Assembly (NCBI GenBank): GCA_016208305.1 | Contig: JACQYI010000063.1 | Span: forward strand, 31,766-95,765 | Length of the DNA: 64,000 nt | Reading direction: 5' to 3' | Source: Oscillatoriophycideae cyanobacterium NC_groundwater_1537_Pr4_S-0.65um_50_18 | GTDB lineage: Bacteria > Cyanobacteriota > Cyanobacteriia > Elainellales > Elainellaceae | Shown here: piece by piece, positions 33,224 to 41,091 of the stretch | Position numbering within the stretch: position 1 is the stretch's first letter | How the letters are laid out: each line of letters begins with the position of its first letter | Notes under the pieces: model-generated | What the model saw: only the letters and a program-made list of their open reading frames with translations | Database searches by the model: none | What the model was told of the DNA's origin: nothing | Program-made: the position numbers and the translations under genes

Positions 33224-35629
33224 ATGGCACCAACGCAGGTTGAACAAGTGGTGATCAATGAGGCAGAAGTCGAGAAGTTCTGGAAAGCATTCAGCGTTTT
33301 TGATACAGATGGGAGTGGCGCAATCTCTGCTGATGAGTTGGGCAACGTGATGCGATCGCTCGGACAAGCACCTACCGCTATAGAACTGCGCGATCTGATC
33401 AAAGAAGTGGATGTCGATCGTTCAGGCAGCATTGATTTTGAAGAATTCAAAGCGCTGTTGATCTCCAGACAAGGCGATCAGAAGAGTCGCCTCAAATTAG
33501 CCTTTAACGTGTTTGACAAAGATAACAGCGGTCGGATTACGGCTGATGAGATGCAAAGCGTCATGAGCCAGTTTGGCCTAACCGATGCCGAACTGGATGC
33601 GATGGTGAAAGAAGTCGATGTGGATGGCGATGGTTCGATCGGCTTTGAAGAGTTTTGTCAGCTTGTTCCAGATGCGGCAGAAACAGAGGAATCGATCGCC
33701 GCTTCTAAGGCTGCCGCCCCAACGGCAGTTGGCTCAACCGCACCAGCTACGGCAAATGAAACTGATGCGATTGTGGGGACAGTCGTCAGTATCCAGACAG
33801 AGCGATCGCTCGATAGTGACCCAGAAGAACCTGCCGCCGATATCAATCCAGAACTCGAAAAATTAAAAGAACTCCTGTCCAAGCATCCCCAGAACGAGAA
33901 AGTCCGGGCTACGTCCCGCTTGCAAATGCAGATTGGCTTGTTCCGGTTAATTCAGGGAGCAGCATACCGCTGTTTTCGAGAGAGTTTCTCTGCTAACCAC
34001 GAAACTCATCTCCAAGTCAGGAACTTGCCCTACCGCATCACAGATTTCGTGCCCTTTGTGCAGACTGCCATTTCGCTTTACAAAGGGTTGGGCATTGTAG
34101 CCGAGGAATGTCATCCGGTGCTAGATGCCGTCGTGCAATCCATCTCAGAGGAATATGCCCGTCTAGAAGAACGGATACAGAACTGGGCAACCCTGGAAAA
34201 AACGCCTGAGATGTTAGCTGAAGAACAAGTGATATTGGCGGCTCGTAGCCAATCAGCCAATGCCAGAGAAAAGTTTGCGGCAGGGGTTGAATTCGCCATC
34301 ACCATGAAAAAGCAGAAGCTGAACTTAGGGGATGTGGTCGAAGGGGTGCTTGCCTCCCATGAGCTAAATCGGCTGCGAGAACTGGAGCTACGACAAGAAT
34401 TTGCTCCGCCTCCAGCTCAAACGGAGGGAGATCCTAAAACCTATCTGAAACGCTGGAACCGGGTGATTTTGTCGAATGCTTTAGAAACCGTGGATGGAGC
34501 CATGATGCCTGTTGCCTATTGGTATGAGGATTTCATGCCCAAACTCCTAGCGGCCTTTAGCGTCAGCACTGCCGCCGATCTTGAACGTAACACAGTACCG
34601 GATGAAACAGCCTTAAATCAATGGTATGAATGTACCCGATCCTCTGGGGAATTCGATCGCTATGGTGCAGATGTTGCAGAGAATTTTCCCCACTGTACGC
34701 CTGACCAAAAACTTAGGCTCAAGCAAGCCTGGCAGCTAACGCACCACTACCTGAATGGCGTGCAAAAGCGCCGGGAGCGGTTAGAGTTTGGACGAGAATC
34801 GGGAGCGCTGTCTCAATATGTCGCGTTTATTGATATCTACCTGGGTCGCAGCGATGTGAGAGATTCTCAGATGCGGATCAGCTTCCCTTACTACATTGGC
34901 CCTGCCGTGTGGCGCTTCTTCCATACCACCGCAGAACTTGTAGACAGCTATCCCATAGAACAACAAACTCACTTAATTGCTGTTTTCAAGGACTTTTTCA
35001 AGCTGTTTGCCGCCATGTATCCCTGTCCCTACTGTCGGCATCATCTCAATGCCTATGTGGTGCAAAACAGAGAGATTGATATGTATCCAGTCGAATACTT
35101 GTTGCTGGGACAAGACAGTGACCGATCAGACTTTACGATGTCGATCGATGATAAACTCGCTGCCGTCACAGATGGAGCTTCTCTGCGGCTATTTTTCTGG
35201 AAGCTGCACAACACCGTTTCGTCATCTATCGCCCGCTCAGAAGAGTGGTATCACCAGGATGATAAAGCCTTCTATACTACCCGCTATTGGCCCAGCATTG
35301 ACTCTGAACTGGCTCGTGCTAGTGCCCTCAAACAGATCAGCATTGCCACCGATCGCATCTATTCGATCTACGGGTTGCTCAAGCCTGTCGCGCGGTTGGC
35401 CGCTGTGCGCTTAGAGCTACAAAAGCTGCTAGAAAAAGGCGACACTCAAAGCCTGGAAGAAGCCTGCACGATCGCCCACAACTACATTCAAGCTCTAGAG
35501 GCAGCCGTCATCCAAGGCCGATTTTTGCAAGAAACCTACCGCTTTGACCCTAATCTTCTAGATCAAGCCCCTGTTTTCACGCCAGAAGAAGAGGAGTTTG
35601 GACGCAGCAAGCTCTTTATTGAGGTTTAG
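33224..35629 (+). CDS. Calmodulin-like EF-hand protein fused to an ERV/ALR sulfhydryl-oxidase-like domain
   Basis: 801 aa from the ATG at 33224 (GGGGA 8 bases upstream). TTG at 33116 or ATG at 33209 would add 36 or 5 residues. Residues 10-150 form four canonical EF-hands, loops at about 27-38 (DTDGSGAISADE), 63-74 (DVDRSGSIDFEE), 98-109 (DKDNSGRITADE) and 132-143 (DVDGDGSIGFEE). The spacing and the helix ELGNVMRSLGQAPT are strikingly calmodulin-like. Residues about 215-550 are helical, of unknown family. Residues about 556-670 match the ERV/ALR layout: YYIGPAVWRFFHTTAEL, MYPCPYCRHHLNAYV (CxxC at 601 and 604), then LFFWKLHNTVSSS (FAD-type HN at 662-663). ERV enzymes pass electrons from thiols to oxygen via FAD. 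Calcium-gated disulfide formation is inference. No signal peptide is seen. It ends at a strong hairpin. Confidence 0.85.
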   Translation: MAPTQVEQVVINEAEVEKFWKAFSVFDTDGSGAISADELGNVMRSLGQAPTAIELRDLIKEVDVDRSGSIDFEEFKALLISRQGDQKSRLKLAFNVFDKDNSGRITADEMQSVMSQFGLTDAELDAMVKEVDVDGDGSIGFEEFCQLVPDAAETEESIAASKAAAPTAVGSTAPATANETDAIVGTVVSIQTERSLDSDPEEPAADINPELEKLKELLSKHPQNEKVRATSRLQMQIGLFRLIQGAAYRCFRESFSANHETHLQVRNLPYRITDFVPFVQTAISLYKGLGIVAEECHPVLDAVVQSISEEYARLEERIQNWATLEKTPEMLAEEQVILAARSQSANAREKFAAGVEFAITMKKQKLNLGDVVEGVLASHELNRLRELELRQEFAPPPAQTEGDPKTYLKRWNRVILSNALETVDGAMMPVAYWYEDFMPKLLAAFSVSTAADLERNTVPDETALNQWYECTRSSGEFDRYGADVAENFPHCTPDQKLRLKQAWQLTHHYLNGVQKRRERLEFGRESGALSQYVAFIDIYLGRSDVRDSQMRISFPYYIGPAVWRFFHTTAELVDSYPIEQQTHLIAVFKDFFKLFAAMYPCPYCRHHLNAYVVQNREIDMYPVEYLLLGQDSDRSDFTMSIDDKLAAVTDGASLRLFFWKLHNTVSSSIARSEEWYHQDDKAFYTTRYWPSIDSELARASALKQISIATDRIYSIYGLLKPVARLAAVRLELQKLLEKGDTQSLEEACTIAHNYIQALEAAVIQGRFLQETYRFDPNLLDQAPVFTPEEEEFGRSKLFIEV

Positions 35630-35638
35630 CGGCTTTAC

Positions 35639-35679
35639 CTTTGTTGAGAGAGGACGTCTGCCGCCCTCTCTCAACAAAG
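35639..35679 (+). terminator. Terminator hairpin after the EF-hand/ERV gene
   Basis: Perfect 15-bp stem CTTTGTTGAGAGAGG (35639-35653) with CCTCTCTCAACAAAG (35665-35679), loop of 11, followed by TTCTTGGTTTTAGTTTTTGG. It starts 9 bases after the stop codon. Confidence 0.85.
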
Positions 35680-35808
35680 TTCTTGGTTTTAGTTTTTGGT
35701 TTTAATGCCAGCAGCCTCAAGAGCGATCGCACCCTCTCAAAAGTAAAGACCGATGCGATCGCTTGTATGACTCAGACGCTGCGGGGCGATAGGAGCCTAA
35801 ATTGGATC

Positions 35809-36759
35809 CTAAAACAGATCGGCTGTGGGCTGACGACGGCCAATTGCCAGCCGCAACACCGACAAACCTAAAATCAGCAAAAACATAGCCAGCCCGATCG
35901 TACAGGCATAGCTAATTTCCAGATCTTGAAAAGCGCTCTCATAGACGTAATAGACCAAGGTTTTAGAGCTGTTGCGGGGGCCACCCTGCGTCATGATGAA
36001 CACTTCTTCAAAGACTTTGGTTGCAGAAATCGCTGAAATTACCGCCACAAGAAACAGGTAAGGGCGCATCAGCGGAATTGTAATATCCCAATGCTTGCGC
36101 CAACGATCGGAACCATCGATCGCTGCCGCTTCATACAGGTCGCCTGGAATAGCCTGTAATCCAGCCAAATAAATCACCATGTAATAGCCCAACCCTTTCC
36201 AGATCGTCACCCCCATGACGCTAAACAAAGAAAATTGAGGGCTGGTCAACCAGGGCAGCCCTTCCTCAGAAAGATGCAGCCAGCGCAAAAATTGATTGAG
36301 TAAGCCCGTTTCGGCATAGAGCCAGCGCCAAGCAATGCCAGCCACCACCATCGAAATCACTACGGGCGTATAGTAAGCCGCGCGAAACCAGCGAATTCCG
36401 GGTAATGCCTGATTGACCAGAATAGCCAGCCCCAAGGGCACGATGACCAAAATGGGCACCACACCTATCAGGTAAATCAAAGTATTGCGTAGTGTTCTCC
36501 AAAACACTCTGTCAGAGAGCAACCGCTGAAAGTTTTCTAGCCCTACCCATTGAGGGGATTGGGTAATGTCAAAGCCATATTGGGTAAAGCTGAGGTAGAA
36601 GGCTTGCAGAGCCGGATAAAAGACCGTCAGGGTCAGAATCGCCAGGGCTGGCAAGAGAAACAGATAGGGCGTAAACTGCGGCTGTTGTATCCAGCAGAGT
36701 AGCGATCGAATTAGCGATCGAGCTTGAGGCGATCGGTCTGGCATTTTCAGGCTTGGCAT
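35809..36759 (-). CDS. Sugar ABC transporter permease, MalF/UgpA type (orphan)
   Basis: 316 aa with six transmembrane helices and the binding-protein-dependent transport EAA loop (LYEAAAIDGSDRWRKHWDITIPLMRPYL, near residue 220) that docks to the ATPase. This is the MalF-type first permease of a CUT1 carbohydrate system. No solute-binding protein, second permease or ATPase lies near it, so partners must be elsewhere. The first codons lie in a 15-bp tandem duplication, so two start codons (36759 and 36743), each followed by the same CC, are present; the choice is uncertain. Confidence 0.9.
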   Translation of the reverse strand: MPSLKMPDRSPQARSLIRSLLCWIQQPQFTPYLFLLPALAILTLTVFYPALQAFYLSFTQYGFDITQSPQWVGLENFQRLLSDRVFWRTLRNTLIYLIGVVPILVIVPLGLAILVNQALPGIRWFRAAYYTPVVISMVVAGIAWRWLYAETGLLNQFLRWLHLSEEGLPWLTSPQFSLFSVMGVTIWKGLGYYMVIYLAGLQAIPGDLYEAAAIDGSDRWRKHWDITIPLMRPYLFLVAVISAISATKVFEEVFIMTQGGPRNSSKTLVYYVYESAFQDLEISYACTIGLAMFLLILGLSVLRLAIGRRQPTADLF

Positions 36760-36784
36760 CTTCAGGCAGAGTTCTATTCAGGCT
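36740..36784. repeat. 15-bp tandem repeat spanning the permease start codon
   Basis: GGCATTTTCAGGCTT (36740-36754), GGCATCTTCAGGCAG (36755-36769) and a degenerate AGTTCTATTCAGGCT (36770-36784). The first two units each hold a CAT, an ATG on the minus strand, which duplicates the start of the permease gene. Confidence 0.75.
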
Positions 36785-37065
36785 GGTAGGGTTTTTGCTG
36801 ACTTGAAGGCAGCCATATCTTGCTCGGCTATATCTTGCTCAGCTACACCTTACTATAAATGAACAAAAGAAGAACTCCCGTAGCAGCATTTTATTGGAGT
36901 GCCGCTAGTATTCCCTTTTCTCACAGGTTCATTTTTAGGGTTCGTTTTAGATCAGTATTGGGGAACTCTTGACCTCGTGAGCCATGCTTAGAGCACACCC
37001 AATTGGGGCTACTCTAAAGAAGTGCGATCACACTGCAATCACGGCGTTTAAAACCCATACCTCCT
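36760..37065. other. 306-bp divergent intergenic region with a second tandem array
   Basis: Besides the start-spanning repeat it contains a 15-bp tandem repeat in three copies at 36812-36856 (GCCATATCTTGCTCG, GCTATATCTTGCTCA, GCTACACCTTACTAT). Promoters for the permease and for the 84-aa gene must lie here. No RNA gene was seen. Confidence 0.65.
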
Positions 37066-37320
37066 ATGCCCAGAACTCCCAACGAATTTTCGGTACATAT
37101 CATGATGGAAGGTGGACATCGTGAAGAAGTTCGCTTTCCCACCATTCAAGACTTTCAGAAGTGGTACAGCAGCGAGTTAGTGCCCAAGTCTGCCTCTAAT
37201 GATTTTATCAATGTGCCCATCAAAAATATTCAGGGTGAGTACATGGTGGTGCGCCCCTCCCGCATTTTGGCGCTGCGGGTTGAGCCAGTCTTTTCTAGCA
37301 GTGTCGATCGCGATTTTTAA
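37066..37320 (+). CDS. Small conserved cyanobacterial protein, function unknown
   Basis: 84 aa, soluble, no signal peptide. The sequence MPRTPNEFSVHIMMEGGHRE, then EVRFPTIQDFQKWYSSELVP, INVPIKNIQGEYMVVRPSRILALRVEPVF, suggests a small mixed alpha/beta fold. I associate this pattern with a conserved cyanobacterial hypothetical family but cannot name it. There is no Shine-Dalgarno; the leader ends ACCTCCT ATG. It converges with pyrB, 16 bases apart. Confidence 0.75.
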   Translation: MPRTPNEFSVHIMMEGGHREEVRFPTIQDFQKWYSSELVPKSASNDFINVPIKNIQGEYMVVRPSRILALRVEPVFSSSVDRDF

Positions 37321-37336
37321 CCCCGGTTGAGCCATC

Positions 37337-38353
37337 TCAGGCTTTGCCGCTACTCATCAAATACAGCAGCGCCATCCGCACGGCAACGCCACTCGTCACC
37401 TGCTGCGAAATTAGGCTGAACTTGGGATCATCCATCAGTTCAGAGCTAATTTCTACGCCCCGATTCACAGGCCCCGGATGCAGCACTTTGACATCGGGCT
37501 GGCAGTGCTGAAGGCGATCGCCCGTGATGCCGTAGCGCCAGTGATATTCTCTTAAGCTGGGCAGCAGGTGGCTTGTCATGCGCTCTTTTTGAATTCTTAG
37601 CGCCATGACAAAATCGGCGTTTTCTAAGGCAGGCTCTAGGCTCCAGTGCAAAAACAGCTTACGGGGGATCTCTGTGCCACCGCTGCCCGTGAAATTTCCA
37701 TTGACAAAATCTGCGAACGCCTTGGGTAAGAGCGTGGGTGGCCCCACAAGATGCACTTCGGCTCCGCTGGCAGTGAGGCTCCAGATGTTAGAACGCGCCA
37801 CGCGAGAATGCAGGATATCGCCGACGATCGCAATTTTTTTGCCTTGCAGCAGCGACAGCCTCGGCTTTTCAGGATCAAGCAGGGTGCAGAGGGTAAACAG
37901 ATCGAGCAGGGCTTGAGAGGGATGTTCGTGCTGTCCGTCTCCAGCATTAAACACCCCCACTCGTGTTTGCAGCCGATCCATCTCATTGGCGATCGCTAGC
38001 GGCACTCCGGCTTCTCGGTGGCGAATCACCATAATGTCGGTGCCCATAGCCAGGTAAGTTTTTGCCGTGTCTAAGATCGTCTCACCCTTGGTCATCGAAG
38101 AGGTGCCGGGGGCAAAGTTGAGCGTATCCGCCGAAAGCCGCTTTGCTGCCAGCTCAAAGCTGCTGCGGGTACGGGTCGAAGACTCAAAAAACAGGTTGGC
38201 TATTACTTGTCCTTGCAGCGCAGGTACCTTTTTGGTACGGCGAGACAGCACCTCTTGAAAGCTAGCCGCCGTCTGCAACACCGCGTCATATTCAAAGGGT
38301 TGAAAGTCGGAAAGGGAAATGATGTGGTGGCGTTTCCAGGATGTAGCAGCCAT
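37337..38353 (-). CDS. pyrB: Aspartate carbamoyltransferase, catalytic subunit
   Basis: Condenses carbamoyl phosphate with aspartate, the committing step of pyrimidine synthesis, in the cytosol. 338 aa with the carbamoyl phosphate-binding motif [10 protein letters not shown] near residue 55, MVIRHREAG near 108, HPSQALLDL near 143 (carbamoyl-phosphate His/Gln), [10 protein letters not shown] near 235, and the C-terminal [12 protein letters not shown] near 294. No regulatory subunit gene is adjacent, typical for cyanobacteria. The ATG at 38353 is clear. Confidence 0.97.
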   Translation of the reverse strand: MAATSWKRHHIISLSDFQPFEYDAVLQTAASFQEVLSRRTKKVPALQGQVIANLFFESSTRTRSSFELAAKRLSADTLNFAPGTSSMTKGETILDTAKTYLAMGTDIMVIRHREAGVPLAIANEMDRLQTRVGVFNAGDGQHEHPSQALLDLFTLCTLLDPEKPRLSLLQGKKIAIVGDILHSRVARSNIWSLTASGAEVHLVGPPTLLPKAFADFVNGNFTGSGGTEIPRKLFLHWSLEPALENADFVMALRIQKERMTSHLLPSLREYHWRYGITGDRLQHCQPDVKVLHPGPVNRGVEISSELMDDPKFSLISQQVTSGVAVRMALLYLMSSGKA

Positions 38354-38479
38354 AAAAAGGGTTGGGACTCAGATAATGCCTAAATCTTAGGATAATGCTG
38401 GGCGGCACAGCATTGTGGCTAGTCTACAGATAGCGGACATCTTCACCGGGGAACCCTTGGCTGCCTTCAGCCAGACTCG

Positions 38480-39394
38480 CTACGACTTGCGGCTGAACAA
38501 CCCAAATAGTCCATTGCCAGAAGACTTCACGGGCGTAGAGACATTCGTCACGCGATCGGGTTTATCTAACACCAGCTTGAGCCGCGTCACATAGTCCAAT
38601 GCCAGCGGATCTTTAGGGTTAAACTTCAGCGCCTGCCGGAAATGCACTTTGGCCATGCCCATAAGATTTTGCATGAGATAGGCTTTCGCCAGCAGAGAGT
38701 GATACTCAGCCTTATTGGGTTCTAGGCGAATGGCATCCCGCAGTTCAGCGATCGCCTGTGGCCAGTTGGCATTTTGGGTATAGGCGATCGCGCGCTGATA
38801 GTGCCGACGGCTATAGGTGCTAACCATTTGTGCTGTCTCGATAGGCACAGTCGGAGGCGGCTTGACCTGACTCGCAGCCACAATGCCCGCCCGCTTTTCC
38901 CGAATCATGGGTTCACCCATTTTCAGGTAAAGGTAGACCAGATTGAGTTCACTGAGCTGCTGAGTCACTGATTCAAATTGGCCGAGGGGCTGAAACTGAG
39001 ATTCGGCTAACTCAGCCACCATTTGCTCATAAAACACCTCAAGCTCTGAGGAAGGCTTCTGAAGCAGTTGCCGAGCAGGCACAGACTGAGCCAGCAGCGG
39101 CTCCTCTCGGTTAAACCGCCGCACGCGAAATCGTAAAGTTGCCAGCGTCTCAGCACGTTCTTTCTCTTGCTTTAGCCGTTGATAAGCCGGGTTTACCACG
39201 CGAGTTAGCAGTTGAGTGGCTAATGCAGTCGTTGCTGCATCTGCTCCTACATAGCCATCAGGGTGCAGCAATTTGGCGACCGTGCGGTAACGCCTCAAAA
39301 CCCGGCGATCGTCAGCAGCGACAGCTAAACCCAAAATGGCGTAGGGATCAGAAAACTGGTTGGGCCAGTCCGCAGAGAATGAAGTCTGTGACAT
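38480..39394 (-). CDS. J-domain protein with C-terminal TPR repeats
   Basis: 304 aa. Residues about 16-75 form a J domain (DPYAILGLAVAADDRRVLRRYRTVAKLLHPDGY) with the HPD needed to stimulate DnaK ATPase. A middle helical region follows. Residues about 195-270 contain TPR repeats (YQRAIAYTQNANWPQAIAELRDAIRLEPNKAEYHSLLAKAYL; AKVHFRQALKFNPKDPLAL). It is probably a co-chaperone with a protein-binding tail, cytosolic. Cyanobacteria have several such J/TPR proteins. Monocistronic. Confidence 0.9.
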   Translation of the reverse strand: MSQTSFSADWPNQFSDPYAILGLAVAADDRRVLRRYRTVAKLLHPDGYVGADAATTALATQLLTRVVNPAYQRLKQEKERAETLATLRFRVRRFNREEPLLAQSVPARQLLQKPSSELEVFYEQMVAELAESQFQPLGQFESVTQQLSELNLVYLYLKMGEPMIREKRAGIVAASQVKPPPTVPIETAQMVSTYSRRHYQRAIAYTQNANWPQAIAELRDAIRLEPNKAEYHSLLAKAYLMQNLMGMAKVHFRQALKFNPKDPLALDYVTRLKLVLDKPDRVTNVSTPVKSSGNGLFGLFSRKS

Positions 39395-40134
39395 TAGATG
39401 CTGGCTCTCAATATTCGGTAACTGTTTTTATAAGTGTGTTCAGCCAATAGGTCTAGCCCATTTAGCTCATCAATATAGACAACTAATCTATAAACGGGGT
39501 ATCGGCTACAAAGGCTCAGGGCTGATCCTGACCAACGAAGTCGGCCAGGGCTGATGCATCTCCCGCATTTTCCTTTAACGAAGGAATTATGAAGATAGAA
39601 TCCCCCAGAGAGGATGCAGTCCCCACGGAAGCTCGCCATCTCCACTTGACTAGCCGCAGGGTGTGGCCTGCTAACAAGCGCAAGTGAAATGAGATTGACC
39701 TAGTGAGGTTTACTAATAGTTAGGCTTACTAGGGTAGATTCACGAATTTGACTCAAAGTTCCAAGCGACTCAGCAGATTACTTCAGAGATTTGTTAGAGA
39801 TTTGTAATGATCTCAGCCTTACTATGGCTCAGCTTCTGACCGTTAATCTACCCTGTCACTTGAGTTCACACTGATACTAAATCGTGTTGATACTGAATCG
39901 TGCTGATACTGAACCACACAGAGGCTAGATCCTAGCCGAGCTGGGCTTACCTGCCGTCTGTTCTTAAAGTCCTAGCCCTGAAGGTATAACGTATATCTGT
40001 ACGCTGGCGGATGCAGATGGTTAAGTAGATGCAGATTAATCATAGTCTACCTCAGGATTTTGCTCGATATTATGGTGAAGGATAATCCGGACTCAGGGTT
40101 GTATTGAATTGACACAAGTACTTTCCCAGATTGC
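39395..40134. other. 740-bp divergent intergenic region
   Basis: This gap lies between the J-domain gene (minus) and the TM2 gene (plus). It contains a 16-bp tandem array at 39872-39919, an 11-bp duplication AGAGATTTGT twice near 39785-39806, and an 18-bp duplication opening GATGCAGAT at 40010 and 40028. An 83-codon minus-strand frame (39394-39645) has no protein-like character. No tRNA or known ncRNA was recognised. Confidence 0.55.
39872..39919. repeat. 16-bp tandem direct repeat, three copies
   Basis: TGATACTAAATCGTGT (39872-39887), TGATACTGAATCGTGC (39888-39903) and TGATACTGAACCACAC (39904-39919). It lies about 215 bp upstream of the TM2 gene. Confidence 0.88.
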
Positions 40135-40497
40135 ATGTTGAGCAAGCCAAAAGACCGAAGAATTGCTGCCCTTTTAGCGCTAGCAGGGGCAATATTGCCT
40201 GTTTCAGGGTTCCATAAGTTTTATATGGGGCAACCGAAGTGGGGCATTTTGTATGTGCTGCTGTCTGCAACAATGATCCCCAAAGTTGCCAGCGCGATCG
40301 AGGCGGTTTGGTATCTGTTTCAGGACTCTGATGAGTTTGCTCAGTGGTCGGGTGCTGTCACTCAAAAAACAATGCCGATTCAAACGATCGCGGCGGCTGA
40401 CGCCCTGCGACAGTTAGAGCAACTGCGGCTAGAGGGTTTGGTTTCAGAGTATGAGTTTGAACAAAAGCGACGGCAGTTGCTCGATCGCATAGGTTAA
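40135..40497 (+). CDS. TM2/NINE-type membrane protein with SHOCT-like tail
   Basis: 120 aa. The N-terminal half has a TM2 pattern: two hydrophobic stretches (RIAALLALAGAILPVSGFHKFYMG and PKWGILYVLLSATMIPKVASAIEAVWYLF) around a GFHKFYMGQPKWG turn. The C-terminal 35 residues (DALRQLEQLRLEGLVSEYEFEQKRRQLLDRIG) form a short SHOCT-like helical hairpin. The function is unknown. The HhH gene begins three bases after its stop codon, so they form an operon. Confidence 0.83.
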   Translation: MLSKPKDRRIAALLALAGAILPVSGFHKFYMGQPKWGILYVLLSATMIPKVASAIEAVWYLFQDSDEFAQWSGAVTQKTMPIQTIAAADALRQLEQLRLEGLVSEYEFEQKRRQLLDRIG

Positions 40498-40500
40498 GGC

Positions 40501-41004
40501 ATGAAGGCAAGCATCCGATCGCAGATTTTGAATAATCCCTACTATCGGCTGCAATCGGCGGCTGAGGTGCGCCTAGCGGCAGAGTTGGGCGTACAGATAG
40601 ATGTGAACCGAGCCTGTGTCGATGATTGGTTAAGGTTGCCCGGTTTGTCGATTCACCAGGCGCGATCGCTGGTTGCCCTCAGCCAGTCGGGGGTACCGTT
40701 CCATGCCATCGAAGATATTGCCGCAGCGCTGAGTTTGCCCCTGTCTAGGCTTCTGCCCTTATCCCCTATTCTTCAGTTTTGCTACTACGATGCAGAAAGC
40801 CAGCATGAGGTGCAACCCCTCAGCCCTAACCTGGCTTCAGTGGAGCTGTTGACCCAGATTCCAGCCGTAGATTTATTTTTGGCAAGGGCGATCGTCCAGA
40901 ACCGCCAGACTCACGGAGCCTATCGCAGTCTTGCTGACTTTCAACAAAGGCTAGCGCTTTCGGGTCAGTTGACGGCTGACTTAATGCACTATTTGAAATT
41001 TTAA
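40501..41004 (+). CDS. Helix-hairpin-helix (ComEA-like) protein
   Basis: 167 aa with two helix-hairpin-helix units: DWLRLPGLSIHQARSLVALSQSGVPFHAIEDIAAAL (about 40-75) and LLTQIPAVDLFLARAIVQNRQTHGAYRSLADFQQRL (about 115-155), which normally bind the DNA backbone without sequence preference. There is no signal peptide or TM, unlike classical ComEA, so a cytosolic DNA-binding role is as likely as competence. It is coupled to the TM2 gene (three bases apart) and ends at a hairpin. Confidence 0.85.
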   Translation: MKASIRSQILNNPYYRLQSAAEVRLAAELGVQIDVNRACVDDWLRLPGLSIHQARSLVALSQSGVPFHAIEDIAAALSLPLSRLLPLSPILQFCYYDAESQHEVQPLSPNLASVELLTQIPAVDLFLARAIVQNRQTHGAYRSLADFQQRLALSGQLTADLMHYLKF

Positions 41005-41023
41005 GTCGTTGAATGAAGTTACA

Positions 41024-41062
41024 AGTTTGGAAGTGCTGTGCTCTGCGCAGCACTTCCAAACT
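41024..41062. terminator. Hairpin between convergent HhH and cimA genes
   Basis: Perfect 15-bp stem AGTTTGGAAGTGCTG (41024-41038) with CAGCACTTCCAAACT (41048-41062), loop of nine. It lacks a long T-run, but its position suggests a bidirectional terminator. Confidence 0.75.
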
Positions 41063-41091
41063 AAATTGGGCTGTAGTTTTAACGTGATCCT

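Noticed and set aside
39394..39645. 83-codon minus-strand frame upstream of the J-domain gene
   Set aside because: Low-complexity, cysteine/tyrosine-rich product with no supporting signal; probably chance.
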